A stretch of DNA of 64,000 nucleotides from Sphingomonas jeddahensis (GTDB lineage Bacteria; Pseudomonadota; Alphaproteobacteria; Sphingomonadales; Sphingomonadaceae), in assembly GCF_001981525.1 (NCBI RefSeq), contig NZ_MPSB01000007.1, forward strand, positions 62,001 through 126,000, in the 5' to 3' direction. Both the position numbers and the translations under genes were made by a program. Within the stretch, counting starts at the first letter, position 1. Every line of letters begins with the position of its first letter. Of the stretch, positions 7,770 through 16,338 are shown one piece after another. The notes under the pieces were generated by a model. It had not been told where the DNA came from and searched no databases. It saw only the letters and a program-made list of their open reading frames with translations.

Positions 7770-8929
7770 TCCCCGCTGCCCGTGACGACTTTCCCGAGAT
7801 CCGTAACGCTGTCCGCGCGCTCGTCCGCGAGTTCGGGGACAGCTATTTCCGCGAAGTGGACGACCAGCGCGTCTATCCCGAGGCGTTCGTCGAGGCGCTG
7901 ACCAAGGCGGGCTGGATGGCGGCGCTGATCCCGGAGAGCTACGGCGGGGCTGGTCTTGGCCTCACTGAAGCTTCGGTCATCATGGAGGAGATCAACCGCG
8001 CGGGCGGCAATTCGGGCGCTTGCCACGGCCAGATGTACAATATGAACACGCTGCTGCGCCACGGATCGGACGCGCAGAAGCAGCGCTTCCTGCCCGAGAT
8101 CGCAAGCGGCGCTTTGCGGCTCCAGTCGATGGCGGTGACTGAGCCGACCACCGGCACGAACACGACCGAATTGAAGACCCGCGCCGAGCGCCGTGGCGAC
8201 AAATATGTCGTCAACGGCCAGAAGGTGTGGATCAGCCGCATCCAGCATTCGGACCTGATGATCCTGCTCGCGCGCACGACGCCGCTCGACGAGGTTAAGA
8301 AGAAGGCCGACGGGCTGTCGATCTTCCTGGTCGATCTTCAGGCGGCGATCGGCAACGGCATGGAGATCCGCCCGATCCGCAACATGGTCAATCACGAGAC
8401 CAATGAAGTGTTCTTCGACGATCTGGAGCTGCCAGCAGACAGTCTGATCGGCGAAGAAGGCAAGGGTTTCCGATACATATTGGACGGACTCAACGCGGAG
8501 CGCGCGTTGATCGCGGCCGAGTGTATTGGCGACGGCTATTGGTTCGTCGAGCGGGCGGTCCAGTACGGTTCGGAGCGGATCGTGTTCGACCGGCCGATCG
8601 CCAAGAACCAGGGTGTCCAGTTCCCGATCGCCCAGGCCTATATGGAGGTGCGCGCGGCGGACCTGATGCGCTACGAGGCGTGCCGGCTGTTCGACGCGCA
8701 CTTGGCCTGCGGGGCAGAGGCGAACATGGCCAAGCATCTTGCGGCGGAATCGTCGTGGAAGGCGGCAAATGCGTGTTTGCAGACGCATGGCGGCTTCGGC
8801 TTCGCGGCGGACTATGATGTCGAGCGCAAGTTCCGCGAGACGCGGCTGTATCAAGTCGCGCCGATCAGCTCGAACCTGATCCTGAGCTTCGTCGGGGAGC
8901 ATGTGCTGGGAATGCCGCGCAGCTTCTGA
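7766..8929 (+). CDS. Acyl-CoA dehydrogenase family protein (IVD/LCAD-like catalytic layout)
   Basis: A 387-residue flavoenzyme of the acyl-CoA dehydrogenase family, with SMAVTEPTTGTNT in the FAD/substrate region and a normal length. At the C-terminal site where most members have YEGT with the catalytic Glu, this protein reads YQVAPISSN. A Glu sits instead at residue 245 (LNAERALIA), which is where isovaleryl-CoA and long-chain acyl-CoA dehydrogenases place their base. It may therefore act on branched or long substrates; that is inference. The ATG at 7766 overlaps the stop of the IclR gene, so the two are cotranscribed. The upstream extension lies entirely in the regulator. Confidence 0.92.
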   Translation: MIPAARDDFPEIRNAVRALVREFGDSYFREVDDQRVYPEAFVEALTKAGWMAALIPESYGGAGLGLTEASVIMEEINRAGGNSGACHGQMYNMNTLLRHGSDAQKQRFLPEIASGALRLQSMAVTEPTTGTNTTELKTRAERRGDKYVVNGQKVWISRIQHSDLMILLARTTPLDEVKKKADGLSIFLVDLQAAIGNGMEIRPIRNMVNHETNEVFFDDLELPADSLIGEEGKGFRYILDGLNAERALIAAECIGDGYWFVERAVQYGSERIVFDRPIAKNQGVQFPIAQAYMEVRAADLMRYEACRLFDAHLACGAEANMAKHLAAESSWKAANACLQTHGGFGFAADYDVERKFRETRLYQVAPISSNLILSFVGEHVLGMPRSF

Positions 8930-8991
8930 CCAGCGGCCTTGCCGCCTGAAGTGATTGCAGCAACAAGGGGCTGAAATTGGGGAGCCTTTTG

Positions 8992-10878
8992 ATGCGTCGT
9001 CGGACCTTTGTCGCCACCTTGCCCGCGCTTGCCATGGCGCCAGCGCTCGCCCGCGCGCAGCAGGGTGCCCCCAGCCAATCGCAAGGCACCGAAGGGCCGG
9101 GGCAGGGCGGCGCGCCGCAGCCGGCGACGGCGAAGGCGGCGGAATTGCCCGGTCACTGGAAAGCCGGCGAAGACCGCTTCATCCGCCCCGATGTGCATGC
9201 CGGTGATCGGCCGGTAGGCGCCAGCTTCGCCTCGCGCACCGCAGTCTATGGCGTGAACGGGGCGGCGGGCACTGCGCACCCGATGGCGACTCAGGCGGGG
9301 ATCGACATCCTGCGGCAGGGCGGATCTGCCGTCGATGCTGCCATTGCGATCAACGCTTGCCTTGGCCTGCTGGAGCCGACCGCCAACGGCATCGGCGGCG
9401 ACGTTTATGCGATGATCTGGGATCCGAAGCTGAAAAAGGTCGTCGGCCTCGCCGGCTCCGGTGCCAGCCCGCGCGGGCTGTCGCTGGAAACGGTGCGCGG
9501 GCGGGCAAAGAACGGCGTGCTGCCGCCGCTGGGTGCGATCACCGTTTCGGTGCCAGGCACCGTGGATGGCTGGTGGACGATGCACCAGCGCTACGGCAAA
9601 TTGCCCTGGGCCAAGCTGTTCGAGCCGGCGATCGCGATGGCCGAGGCGGGGACGCCGGTGCCCGACATCATCGCTTATTACATCCGCCGCAGCATGGTGA
9701 ACTTCGCGCGGCCCGGCAACGGCGTGGAGGATGCGAGCAACGCGCTCAAGACCTGGGGCATGGCGGACGGCAAGGGGCCGAAGGCGGGGCAGGTGTTCCG
9801 CAACCCCGACCTTGCACGCACCTATCGCGCGATCGCGCAGGGCGGGCGTGACGCTTTCTATGCCGGTGATCTCGCGCGGATCATGGACCGGTATTTCAAG
9901 CGCATCGGGGGCTGGCTACGCTACGAGGATCTGGCGGCGCACCGTTCGGAATGGATCGAGCCGAACCGCACCGATTATCGCGGCGCCACCGTTCACGCGC
10001 TGGGCGCCAACACGCAGGGCATCGCGACCTTGCAGATGCTCAACATCCTCGAGCATTTCGACTTGGAGGGGGCCGGGTTCCAGTCGGCGCTGTCGATCCA
10101 CCTCCAGGCGGAGGCCAAGCGGCTGGCCTATGAGGATCGCGCGCGTTTCTATGGCGATCCCAAGTTCTCGGACGTGCCGGTCGAATGGCTCGTTTCCAAG
10201 GAATATGCCGCTGAGCGCGCCAAGCTGATCCGACCGGACCGCATCCTGACGCCGGTTTATCCGGGGCAAGCGCCGAGCCGTGGGGACACGACCTATTTCT
10301 CCTGCGCCGACAAGGATGGGATGATGGTGTCCCTTATCCAGTCCAACTTTCGCGGCATGGGTTCGGGACTGGTCGCCGACGGCCTTGGCTTCATGTTCCA
10401 GGATCGGGGGCAATTGTTCAGCCTGAAGGACGGACATCCCAACATCTATGCGCCGGGCAAGCGGCCGTTCCAGACGATCATCCCGGGCTTTGCGACAAAG
10501 GGAGACGATCCATGGATGAGCTTTGGCGTCATGGGCGGTGACATGCAGCCGCAGGGGCAGACGCAGATCATCGTTAACCGTGTCGATTATGGGCTGGAGA
10601 TCCAGTCCGCCGGCGACGCGCCGCGCTGGCACCACGAGGGTTCGTCACAGTCGATGGGCGAAGACGATCCCGACCTCGGCCCCAAGGGGCGGCTGCGACT
10701 GGAAAGCGGCGTGCCGCTCGCGACCCGGCAGAAGCTGGCGGAGATCGGGTGGAACATCGGCGATCCGGACGGCGGCTTTGGCCGATACGAATGCGTGGAG
10801 CATCGCATGGATGGCGCCACCCGCGTCTATGCCGCGGCCAGCGAGATGCGCGCCGATGGGTGCGCGCTGGCTTACTGA
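8992..10878 (+). CDS. Gamma-glutamyltransferase family protein, Tat-exported
   Basis: A 628-residue Ntn-hydrolase of the gamma-glutamyltranspeptidase family. These precursors cleave themselves before a Thr that becomes the nucleophile. Here the site is DTTY with Thr433, followed by FSCADKDGMMVSLIQSN, the usual small-subunit start. The N terminus MRRRTFVATLPALAMAPALARA looks like a twin-arginine signal peptide, so the enzyme is probably periplasmic. ATG 8992 is chosen because it gives that signal exactly and has ggggag upstream; a TTG at 8977 is possible. The substrate is unknown: many family members are not glutathione enzymes. Sits after the acyl-CoA dehydrogenase with a 62-base gap. Confidence 0.88.
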   Translation: MRRRTFVATLPALAMAPALARAQQGAPSQSQGTEGPGQGGAPQPATAKAAELPGHWKAGEDRFIRPDVHAGDRPVGASFASRTAVYGVNGAAGTAHPMATQAGIDILRQGGSAVDAAIAINACLGLLEPTANGIGGDVYAMIWDPKLKKVVGLAGSGASPRGLSLETVRGRAKNGVLPPLGAITVSVPGTVDGWWTMHQRYGKLPWAKLFEPAIAMAEAGTPVPDIIAYYIRRSMVNFARPGNGVEDASNALKTWGMADGKGPKAGQVFRNPDLARTYRAIAQGGRDAFYAGDLARIMDRYFKRIGGWLRYEDLAAHRSEWIEPNRTDYRGATVHALGANTQGIATLQMLNILEHFDLEGAGFQSALSIHLQAEAKRLAYEDRARFYGDPKFSDVPVEWLVSKEYAAERAKLIRPDRILTPVYPGQAPSRGDTTYFSCADKDGMMVSLIQSNFRGMGSGLVADGLGFMFQDRGQLFSLKDGHPNIYAPGKRPFQTIIPGFATKGDDPWMSFGVMGGDMQPQGQTQIIVNRVDYGLEIQSAGDAPRWHHEGSSQSMGEDDPDLGPKGRLRLESGVPLATRQKLAEIGWNIGDPDGGFGRYECVEHRMDGATRVYAAASEMRADGCALAY

Positions 10879-10938
10879 GGGAGTTGCGATCACCAGGAGC
10901 GGATCAAGGTGATCGGGTCTCGCTTTGGATGAGGTGAT

Positions 10939-11697
10939 TCAGCGGCCGTCGGTTGTTGGCGGATAGCTGGCGCCCATGAAGAACAGGCCGTCGGGCGGCG
11001 CGTTGAGGCCGAGCCGTGCGCGATCGGCCGCCAGCAGCGCATCGCCCATGTCAGCGACCGACCAGCGGCCCAGACCCACCATTGCGAGACAGCCGACCAT
11101 CGAGCGGACCTGATGGTGGAGGAACGAGCGGGCCTGTGCGATCACCATGACCAGATCGTCTTCGCGCAGCACGTCGAGCTTGTTCAGCGTCTTGACCGGG
11201 CTGGCCGACTGGCAGTGCGCCGAGCGGAAGGTGGTGAAGTCGTGCTGCCCGATCAGCAACTGCGCCGCCTCGTGCATCGCGGCTTCGTCCAGCGGCTGGG
11301 CGATTTGCCACGCGAGACCCTTCTCCCACGTCAGTGGGGCCCGCCGGTTGATGATACGATATTCGTAGGATCGCCCGGTGCAGGAGAAGCGGGCGTGCCA
11401 GTCGTCCGCCACTTCCTCGCACGCCAGGATCGCGACCGGATTCGGCCGGAGACGCGCGTTCAACGCCTCGCTTAGGCGAAAGGCGGCGATCGGCTTGGCG
11501 ATGTCGAGATGCGCGCGCATGGCGGTGGCGTGAACGCCGGCGTCGGTGCGGCCGGCGGCATGGACCGCCGTGCGTTCGCCGGTGATGGCGAAGGCGGCTT
11601 CCTCGATCGACTGCTGCACGCTGGGGCCATGGTCCTGCCGCTGCCAACCCATGAAGGGGCGGCCGTCATATTCCACCGTCAGCGCGAAGCGAGTCAT
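10939..11697 (-). CDS. truA: tRNA pseudouridine(38-40) synthase TruA
   Basis: A 252-residue tRNA modification enzyme making pseudouridine at positions 38-40 of the anticodon arm. The start [21 protein letters not shown] is diagnostic, and the catalytic Asp52 lies in [22 protein letters not shown] and the C-terminal [11 protein letters not shown] motif complete the family pattern. The ATG (11697-11695) overlaps the stop of fmt as ATGA, so truA is translated with fmt. A longer frame to 11805 only covers fmt in another phase. Confidence 0.97.
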   Translation of the reverse strand: MTRFALTVEYDGRPFMGWQRQDHGPSVQQSIEEAAFAITGERTAVHAAGRTDAGVHATAMRAHLDIAKPIAAFRLSEALNARLRPNPVAILACEEVADDWHARFSCTGRSYEYRIINRRAPLTWEKGLAWQIAQPLDEAAMHEAAQLLIGQHDFTTFRSAHCQSASPVKTLNKLDVLREDDLVMVIAQARSFLHHQVRSMVGCLAMVGLGRWSVADMGDALLAADRARLGLNAPPDGLFFMGASYPPTTDGR

Positions 11698-12665
11698 AGG
11701 CGCGTGCCGGCTGGGATCGGGAAGCCGCGCAGAAGTTCCTCGACGCTCATCACGCCGCGACCGGCGCGCTGGACCGAGGTGGGGCGGATCGCGCCGGATG
11801 CGCAAGCGATCGCGAGTCCGTGGTCGAGAACCTGTCCCGCCGCTCGCCCTGAGCTTGTCGAAGGGCTGCTTTCCGTCGTGGGCAAGGACAGGGCTTCGAC
11901 AGGCTCAGCCCGAGCGGGGGTGTCCATCACCTCCGCCGCAAGCACACGGACGCGTTCTCCATTCACCTCGAACCAGGCGCCGGGCGGATTGAAGGCGCGG
12001 ATTTGCCGCTCAACCGCAGCGGCATCCTGTGCGAAGTTTAGTCGCAGCTCTTCTTTGGCGATCTTCGTCGCATAGGTGATCCCATCTTCCGGCTGCGCGA
12101 TCGGCGGATGGCCGTCGAGATCGCCCAGCACCGTCACCATCAGTCGCGCGCCCATGTCGGCGAGTTCGTCGGTGAGTTCGCCCGTCGTCTTGCCAGCGAT
12201 GGGTGTCCGCGCCTCCAGCCGCACCGGTCCGGTATCCAGCCCAGCCTCCATCTGCATGATCCCGACGCCGGTTTCCGCGTCTCCGGCGAGGATCGCCCGG
12301 TGAATAGGCGCGGCGCCACGCCAGCGCGGGAGCAGCGAGCCATGAATGTTGAAGCAGCCGTGGCGCGGCGCATCAAGAATGGCTTGCGGGAGGATCAGGC
12401 CATATGCCGCGACCACCGCCACGTCGGCCCGCAACGCCGCAAAGGCGACCTGCTCGTCGGCGCTGCGCAACGAGGCCGGCGTGAGCACCGTGATCCCCAG
12501 TTCTTCCGCCCGGCTGTGGACGGGGGAGGGCACCAGCGCACGGCCGCGCCGGCCACCCGGCCGTGGCGGCTGGCTATACGCCGCGACGACATCATGCCCG
12601 GCGGCGACCAGCGCATCGAGCGCTGGCACCGCGAACTCGGGCGTTCCCATGAAGATGATCCGCAT
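11694..12665 (-). CDS. fmt: Methionyl-tRNA formyltransferase, carrying an in-frame repeat insert
   Basis: A 323-residue enzyme that formylates initiator methionyl-t[19 protein letters not shown] opens the protein, and the formyl-transfer motif [13 protein letters not shown] and LDTGPV follow. The C-terminal tRNA-binding domain ends [21 protein letters not shown]. At residues ~250-275 an extra stretch ([12 protein letters not shown] then STSSGRAAG) is encoded by a palindromic repeat at 11841-11916 that is otherwise intergenic. The frame stays open, so the protein is probably functional with a surface insert. Start ATG 12665-12663. Pairs with def, which sits on the other strand after recR, as in many genomes the two are neighbours. 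Confidence 0.96.
   Translation of the reverse strand: MRIIFMGTPEFAVPALDALVAAGHDVVAAYSQPPRPGGRRGRALVPSPVHSRAEELGITVLTPASLRSADEQVAFAALRADVAVVAAYGLILPQAILDAPRHGCFNIHGSLLPRWRGAAPIHRAILAGDAETGVGIMQMEAGLDTGPVRLEARTPIAGKTTGELTDELADMGARLMVTVLGDLDGHPPIAQPEDGITYATKIAKEELRLNFAQDAAAVERQIRAFNPPGAWFEVNGERVRVLAAEVMDTPARAEPVEALSLPTTESSPSTSSGRAAGQVLDHGLAIACASGAIRPTSVQRAGRGVMSVEELLRGFPIPAGTRL
11841..11916. repeat. Palindromic repeat inserted in fmt coding sequence
   Basis: The left arm 11841-11863 (cgctcgccctgagcttgtcg...) and right arm 11894-11916 (cttcgacaggctcagcccga...) are imperfect inverted copies around about 30 bases. The same element, with the same gagcttgtcgaag and cttcgacaggctca cores, lies between genes at 15644-15712. 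It is therefore a dispersed repeat that has landed in frame in fmt. Confidence 0.8.
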
Positions 12666-12721
12666 GGGCGGCGCTTCAACGCGCTGGCGCGGGCGGGCGC
12701 AACCCCCTATCTGTTCCCGTG

Positions 12722-13318
12722 ATGGCATCGCAGGAGATCGAGGCGCTGACGGGCGCGCTAGCGCGGCTGCCCGGTCTTGGCCCCCGATCGGCCCGGCGGG
12801 CGGTGCTTCACCTCGTCAAGAAACGTGAGGGCGCGCTGGTGCCGCTGCTGACCGCATTGCAGGCGGTGGAGGAGCGGCTGGCGACCTGCTCGTCCTGCAA
12901 CAATGTCGACACCACCGATCCGTGCGCGATCTGTGCCGATCCGCGGCGCGATGCGCGTGCTTTGTGCGTGGTGGAGGAAGTGGCGGATCTGTGGGCGCTG
13001 GATCGCTCGCGGTTGTTTCCGGGGAAGTATCATGTGCTCGGTGGGCGGCTGTCTGCGCTGGAGGGCGTGCGGCCGGAGGATCTGGCGATCGATCAACTCG
13101 TCCGCCGCGTCGAGGGCGGCGGGGTGGACGAGGTGGTGCTGGCGATGAATGCCACGCTGGAGGGCCAGACCACCGCGCATTATATCGCCGAGCGGCTGGA
13201 GCGTTTTCCGGTGCGGCTCACGCAACTGGCGCATGGCCTGCCGGTCGGTGGCGAGCTGGACTATCTCGACGAGGGGACACTGGCGCAGGCGCTCCGCGCA
13301 CGTCGTCCGGTTGCCTAA
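12722..13318 (+). CDS. recR: Recombination mediator protein RecR
   Basis: A 198-residue RecFOR-pathway protein that loads RecA at single-stranded gaps. [16 protein letters not shown] is the N-terminal helix-hairpin-helix. The zinc finger CSSC...CAIC follows at about residues 56-71, and a Toprim domain spans [13 protein letters not shown] to the C-terminal [16 protein letters not shown]. The start is ATG 12722; a GTG one codon earlier is possible. Divergent from fmt with a 56-base gap, and upstream of def. Confidence 0.97.
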   Translation: MASQEIEALTGALARLPGLGPRSARRAVLHLVKKREGALVPLLTALQAVEERLATCSSCNNVDTTDPCAICADPRRDARALCVVEEVADLWALDRSRLFPGKYHVLGGRLSALEGVRPEDLAIDQLVRRVEGGGVDEVVLAMNATLEGQTTAHYIAERLERFPVRLTQLAHGLPVGGELDYLDEGTLAQALRARRPVA

Positions 13319-13365
13319 TTCGCGGCTCGCTTGATTCGCCAACCGGCTGCCAATATCTGCTCGGG

Positions 13366-13902
13366 ATGGCCGTTCTTCCCATTGTAGAAATCCCGGATCC
13401 TCGTCTTCGCCTGATGTGCGAACCTGTCGCCACGATCGACGACGAGGTGCGTCAGCTTGTCAGTGATATGACCGAGACGATGTATGCCGCGCATGGCATT
13501 GGCCTCGCCGCCATCCAGGTCGGCGTGGCGCGCCGCGTAGTCGTGATCGATCTTCAGGAGCGCGAAAGCGAGGACGAGGAAAAGCCCGAGGCTGTCCGCA
13601 ATCCCCGCGCGTACATCAATCCCGAGATCCTGTCGGTCTCCGACGAGTACTCCCGCTATCAGGAAGGCTGCCTGTCGATCCCTGAACAATATGCGGAGGT
13701 CGAGCGCCCGGCGCGCTGCCGCGTGACGTGGCTCGGCCTCGATGGCGAGCGGCACGAGGAAGAGATGGATGGTCTGCTCGCGACCTGCATGCAGCACGAG
13801 ATCGACCATCTGAACGGCGTGCTGTTCATCGATCATATCACGCGGCTGAAGCGCGACATGCTGCTCAAGAAGCTCGCGAAGGCGCGCAAGAACGCGGCCT
13901 GA
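13366..13902 (+). CDS. def: Peptide deformylase
   Basis: A 178-residue metalloenzyme that removes the N-formyl group from new proteins. All three family motifs are present: GIGLAAIQVG (motif 1), EGCLSIP with the metal-binding Cys (motif 2), and QHEIDHLNG with the two metal His and catalytic Glu (motif 3). ATG 13366 gives the standard N terminus AVLPIVEIPDPRLR. Follows recR by 47 bases on the same strand and is functionally paired with fmt, which lies just left on the other strand. Confidence 0.97.
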   Translation: MAVLPIVEIPDPRLRLMCEPVATIDDEVRQLVSDMTETMYAAHGIGLAAIQVGVARRVVVIDLQERESEDEEKPEAVRNPRAYINPEILSVSDEYSRYQEGCLSIPEQYAEVERPARCRVTWLGLDGERHEEEMDGLLATCMQHEIDHLNGVLFIDHITRLKRDMLLKKLAKARKNAA

Positions 13903-13966
13903 TTGGCGCTTGCCTCGTTGCGGGGCGAGGGGTAGGTTCGCGCTTCGTTCTCCTTGAGGAAGAAGC

Positions 13967-15352
13967 GTGGAGCCTGTCGCGGTCCTGTTCGTCGTTATTG
14001 CGTTGCTGGTCGGGTTGGCTGCCGGTTGGTGGCTCGCGAACCGTGGGCTGGCCGCGTTGCGCGCCGAGCGTGATGCGCGCACGAACGAGTTCAAGAAGGC
14101 GATTGTCGATCTGGCGGGCGCCGAGGAGCGGGCCAGGGCGGCGGATGCGTTGCGGACCGAGCTGGCGGCGATCCGTGACGACCGCGATGCGCGCCGGGCG
14201 GAGATCGCGCGGCTGGAGGCGGAAGCGCGTGGATTCGATGCGCGGCTGACCGAATTGCGTGAAGCGAAAGACGCGCTGGCGGCGCAGTTCGGGCAGGTCG
14301 GACAGAAGCTGCTGGCCGAGGCGCAGGACCGTTTTCTCCAGCGCGCCAACGAGCGTTTCCGCGAGTCGGAGGAGACGGCGGGGCAGAATTTGCGGGCGAT
14401 GCTCCAGCCGGTGAGCGAGCGGCTTCAGCGCTATGAAGAGGGCGTGCAGAAGGTCGAAGCCGAGCGGCGAGATGCTTTCGGCGAATTGCGCGGGCAGATC
14501 GAGCAGATGCGCGTCGGGCAGGAATCGGTGCGCAGCGAGGCGGCGAAGCTGGTCAATGCGCTACGCAATGCGCCGAAGGCGCGTGGTCGCTGGGGCGAGC
14601 AGCAGTTGCGCAACGTGCTCGAAAACTGTGGGCTTTCCGAACATGCCGATTTCGCCACGGAAGTGTCCGTGACCGACGGGGAGGGCGGACGCTTCCGCCC
14701 CGACGTGATCGTGCGCATTCCGGGCGGGAAGTCGCTGGTGATCGACGCCAAGGTGTCGCTGAACGCTTATCAGGATGCGTTCGGCGCAGTGGACGAGGCG
14801 GAGCGCGCGGCGGGGCTGACGGCGCATGCCGCGGCGATGCGCGCGCACGTCAACGGGCTGGGCGCCAAGGCCTATTGGAACCAGTTCGACGATGCGCCCG
14901 ACTATGTCGTGATGTTCGTGCCGGGGGAGCATTTCCTCTCCGCCGCGCTCGAGCATGACCCGACGCTCTGGGATTTCGCCTTCGATCGCCGGGTGCTGCT
15001 GGCCACGCCGACCAACCTGATCGCGATCGCGCGCACCGTGGCGGCGGTGTGGCGGCAGGAGCAACTGGCGGAGCAGGCGCGCGAGATCGCGCAACTCGGC
15101 AAGGATCTCTATGCGCGGCTTTCGGTGATGGGCGGGCATGTCGCGAAGCTGGGGAAGAACCTCGATACTGCCATGGGGGCGTACAACCAGTTCGTCGGTA
15201 GCCTGGAATCGCAGGTGCTGACCCAGGCGCGGCGGTTCGAGGCGCTCAAGATCGACACCGCGGGCAAGAGCATCGAGGCGCCGCCGGTGAGCGAGCAGAG
15301 CGCGCGGCCGTTGACGAAGCTGATCGCTGAGGTGGGCGAGGCGGCGGAGTAG
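13967..15352 (+). CDS. rmuC: DNA recombination protein RmuC
   Basis: A 461-residue RmuC-family protein, thought to limit DNA inversions and rearrangements. It starts with a membrane helix (residues ~4-23, VAVLFVVIALLVGLAAGWWLA). A long coiled coil follows to about residue 200, and then the conserved nuclease-like domain with GRWGEQQLRNVLENCG and GKSLVIDAKVSLNAY. The start is GTG 13967, with gagga upstream. Third gene of the recR-def-rmuC run; the 64-base gap after def suggests loose coupling. Confidence 0.94.
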   Translation: MEPVAVLFVVIALLVGLAAGWWLANRGLAALRAERDARTNEFKKAIVDLAGAEERARAADALRTELAAIRDDRDARRAEIARLEAEARGFDARLTELREAKDALAAQFGQVGQKLLAEAQDRFLQRANERFRESEETAGQNLRAMLQPVSERLQRYEEGVQKVEAERRDAFGELRGQIEQMRVGQESVRSEAAKLVNALRNAPKARGRWGEQQLRNVLENCGLSEHADFATEVSVTDGEGGRFRPDVIVRIPGGKSLVIDAKVSLNAYQDAFGAVDEAERAAGLTAHAAAMRAHVNGLGAKAYWNQFDDAPDYVVMFVPGEHFLSAALEHDPTLWDFAFDRRVLLATPTNLIAIARTVAAVWRQEQLAEQAREIAQLGKDLYARLSVMGGHVAKLGKNLDTAMGAYNQFVGSLESQVLTQARRFEALKIDTAGKSIEAPPVSEQSARPLTKLIAEVGEAAE

Positions 15353-15375
15353 CCGCCCCCGGACGTCGGCCCTTC

Positions 15376-15470
15376 CGTCATGCCGGGCTTGTCCCGGCAT
15401 CCACTGGGTCGCGCTTTCAGCGACGTGGCATTTGCGGCGGCCTGGATGCCGGGACACGCCCGGCATGACG
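15376..15470. repeat. Long inverted repeat, GTCATGCCGGG type
   Basis: The 27-base arms at 15376-15402 and 15444-15470 are inverted copies with one mismatch, starting cgtcatgccgggc. Each arm is itself partly palindromic (ccggg...cccgg). This is the form of a miniature, probably transposase-mobilised or REP-like element. Confidence 0.8.
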
Positions 15471-15499
15471 GGTTTGGCTGACGTTGCCTCGCTCGCGCT

Positions 15500-15605
15500 G
15501 TCATCCCGGCCTTGAGCCGGGACCCATCGTGCGGCAAACGCTGTGCCGAGTGATCTGGCGTCAGCATCTGCGGCGCCTTGGGTCCGGGCGCAAGGCCGGG
15601 ATAAC
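15500..15605. repeat. Long inverted repeat, TCATCCCGGCCTTG type
   Basis: The arms 15500-15525 and 15580-15605 are inverted copies with a few mismatches, sharing atcccggccttg. It is a second repeat family, distinct from its neighbours though built on the same nested-palindrome plan. Confidence 0.75.
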
Positions 15606-15643
15606 TAAGTACGTGGCTTACTCTCACCGGACAGATCAACCAT

Positions 15644-15712
15644 CCGGTCGTGCTGAGCTTGTCGAAGCATGTGCGTTCTGGGCACGCCCTTCGACAGGCT
15701 CAGGGCGAACGG
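15644..15712. repeat. Inverted repeat, same family as the insert in fmt
   Basis: Arms at 15644-15667 and 15689-15712 share gagcttgtcgaag / cttcgacaggctcag with the element at 11841-11916 inside fmt. This intergenic copy shows the normal setting of the repeat. Confidence 0.8.
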
Positions 15713-15732
15713 AGCTCAATGAGGTAGTGTCT

Positions 15733-16338
15733 TTATCCCCGCAACGCCGACGCCGCGCGCGCCTTGGCCTCGATCTCCGCAGGCGTGCCGCTAGTGACCC
15801 AGCTGCCGCCGACGCACAGCACCCGGTCGAACGCCAGCCAATCCGCCGCATTGGCTTCCGAAATCCCGCCGGTCGGGCAGAATCGGCACTGGTAAAAGGG
15901 GGCGGCGAGTGCCTTCAGTGCCTTGAGGCCGCCCGACGTTTCGGCGGGGAAGAACTTGAAATGGGTGAGGCCCAGGTCGAGCCCGCGCATGATGTCCCCC
16001 GCGGTCGCCACGCCGGGGAGGAACGGGACGCCGCTGGCGATGATCGGATCGGCGAGCCGCTCGGTCAGGCCGGGGGAGACGATGAACTCGGCGCCGGCGT
16101 CCATCACCTGGCCGAATTGCTCTTCCGTCACGACGGTGCCGGCGCCGACGATCGCGCCGGGCACCTGCTTCATCTCGCGGATCGCGTCGAGCGCGGCGGG
16201 GGTGCGCATTGTCACCTCCAGCACCTTCAGCCCGCCGGCGACCAGCGCCTCGGCGAGCGGCCGCGCGGCCGCCGCATCCTCGATCACCAGCACGGGGATG
16301 ACCGCGCTGGTCCGCATGATGTCGCCGATTTCGCTCAT
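15733..16338 (-). CDS. eda: 2-dehydro-3-deoxy-6-phosphogluconate (KDPG) aldolase
   Basis: A 201-residue class I aldolase. It splits KDPG into pyruvate and glyceraldehyde 3-phosphate, the last step of the Entner-Doudoroff pathway. Glu41 and Arg45 (VLEVTMRT) and the Schiff-base Lys128 (THFKFFPAE) are in their expected places, and CPTGGI carries the phosphate-binding loop. The ATG (16338-16336) overlaps the glk stop by four bases, so the two are coupled. Last gene of the zwf-pgl-edd-glk-eda block, all on the minus strand. Confidence 0.96.
   Translation of the reverse strand: MSEIGDIMRTSAVIPVLVIEDAAAARPLAEALVAGGLKVLEVTMRTPAALDAIREMKQVPGAIVGAGTVVTEEQFGQVMDAGAEFIVSPGLTERLADPIIASGVPFLPGVATAGDIMRGLDLGLTHFKFFPAETSGGLKALKALAAPFYQCRFCPTGGISEANAADWLAFDRVLCVGGSWVTSGTPAEIEAKARAASALRG

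Larger units (their letters stand above)
15353..15732. other. Gene-free convergent gap filled by three palindromic repeats
   Basis: These 380 bases between the convergent ends of rmuC and eda contain no gene. They hold three separate long inverted repeats, annotated individually (15376-15470, 15500-15605, 15644-15712). Any transcript reading through from either side would fold heavily, so the gap probably also insulates the two convergent genes. Confidence 0.7.

Noticed and set aside
8851..9585. Minus-strand frame over the start of the gamma-glutamyltransferase gene
   Set aside because: The plus-strand gene has a Tat signal, the Thr nucleophile site and correct family length; the minus frame has none.
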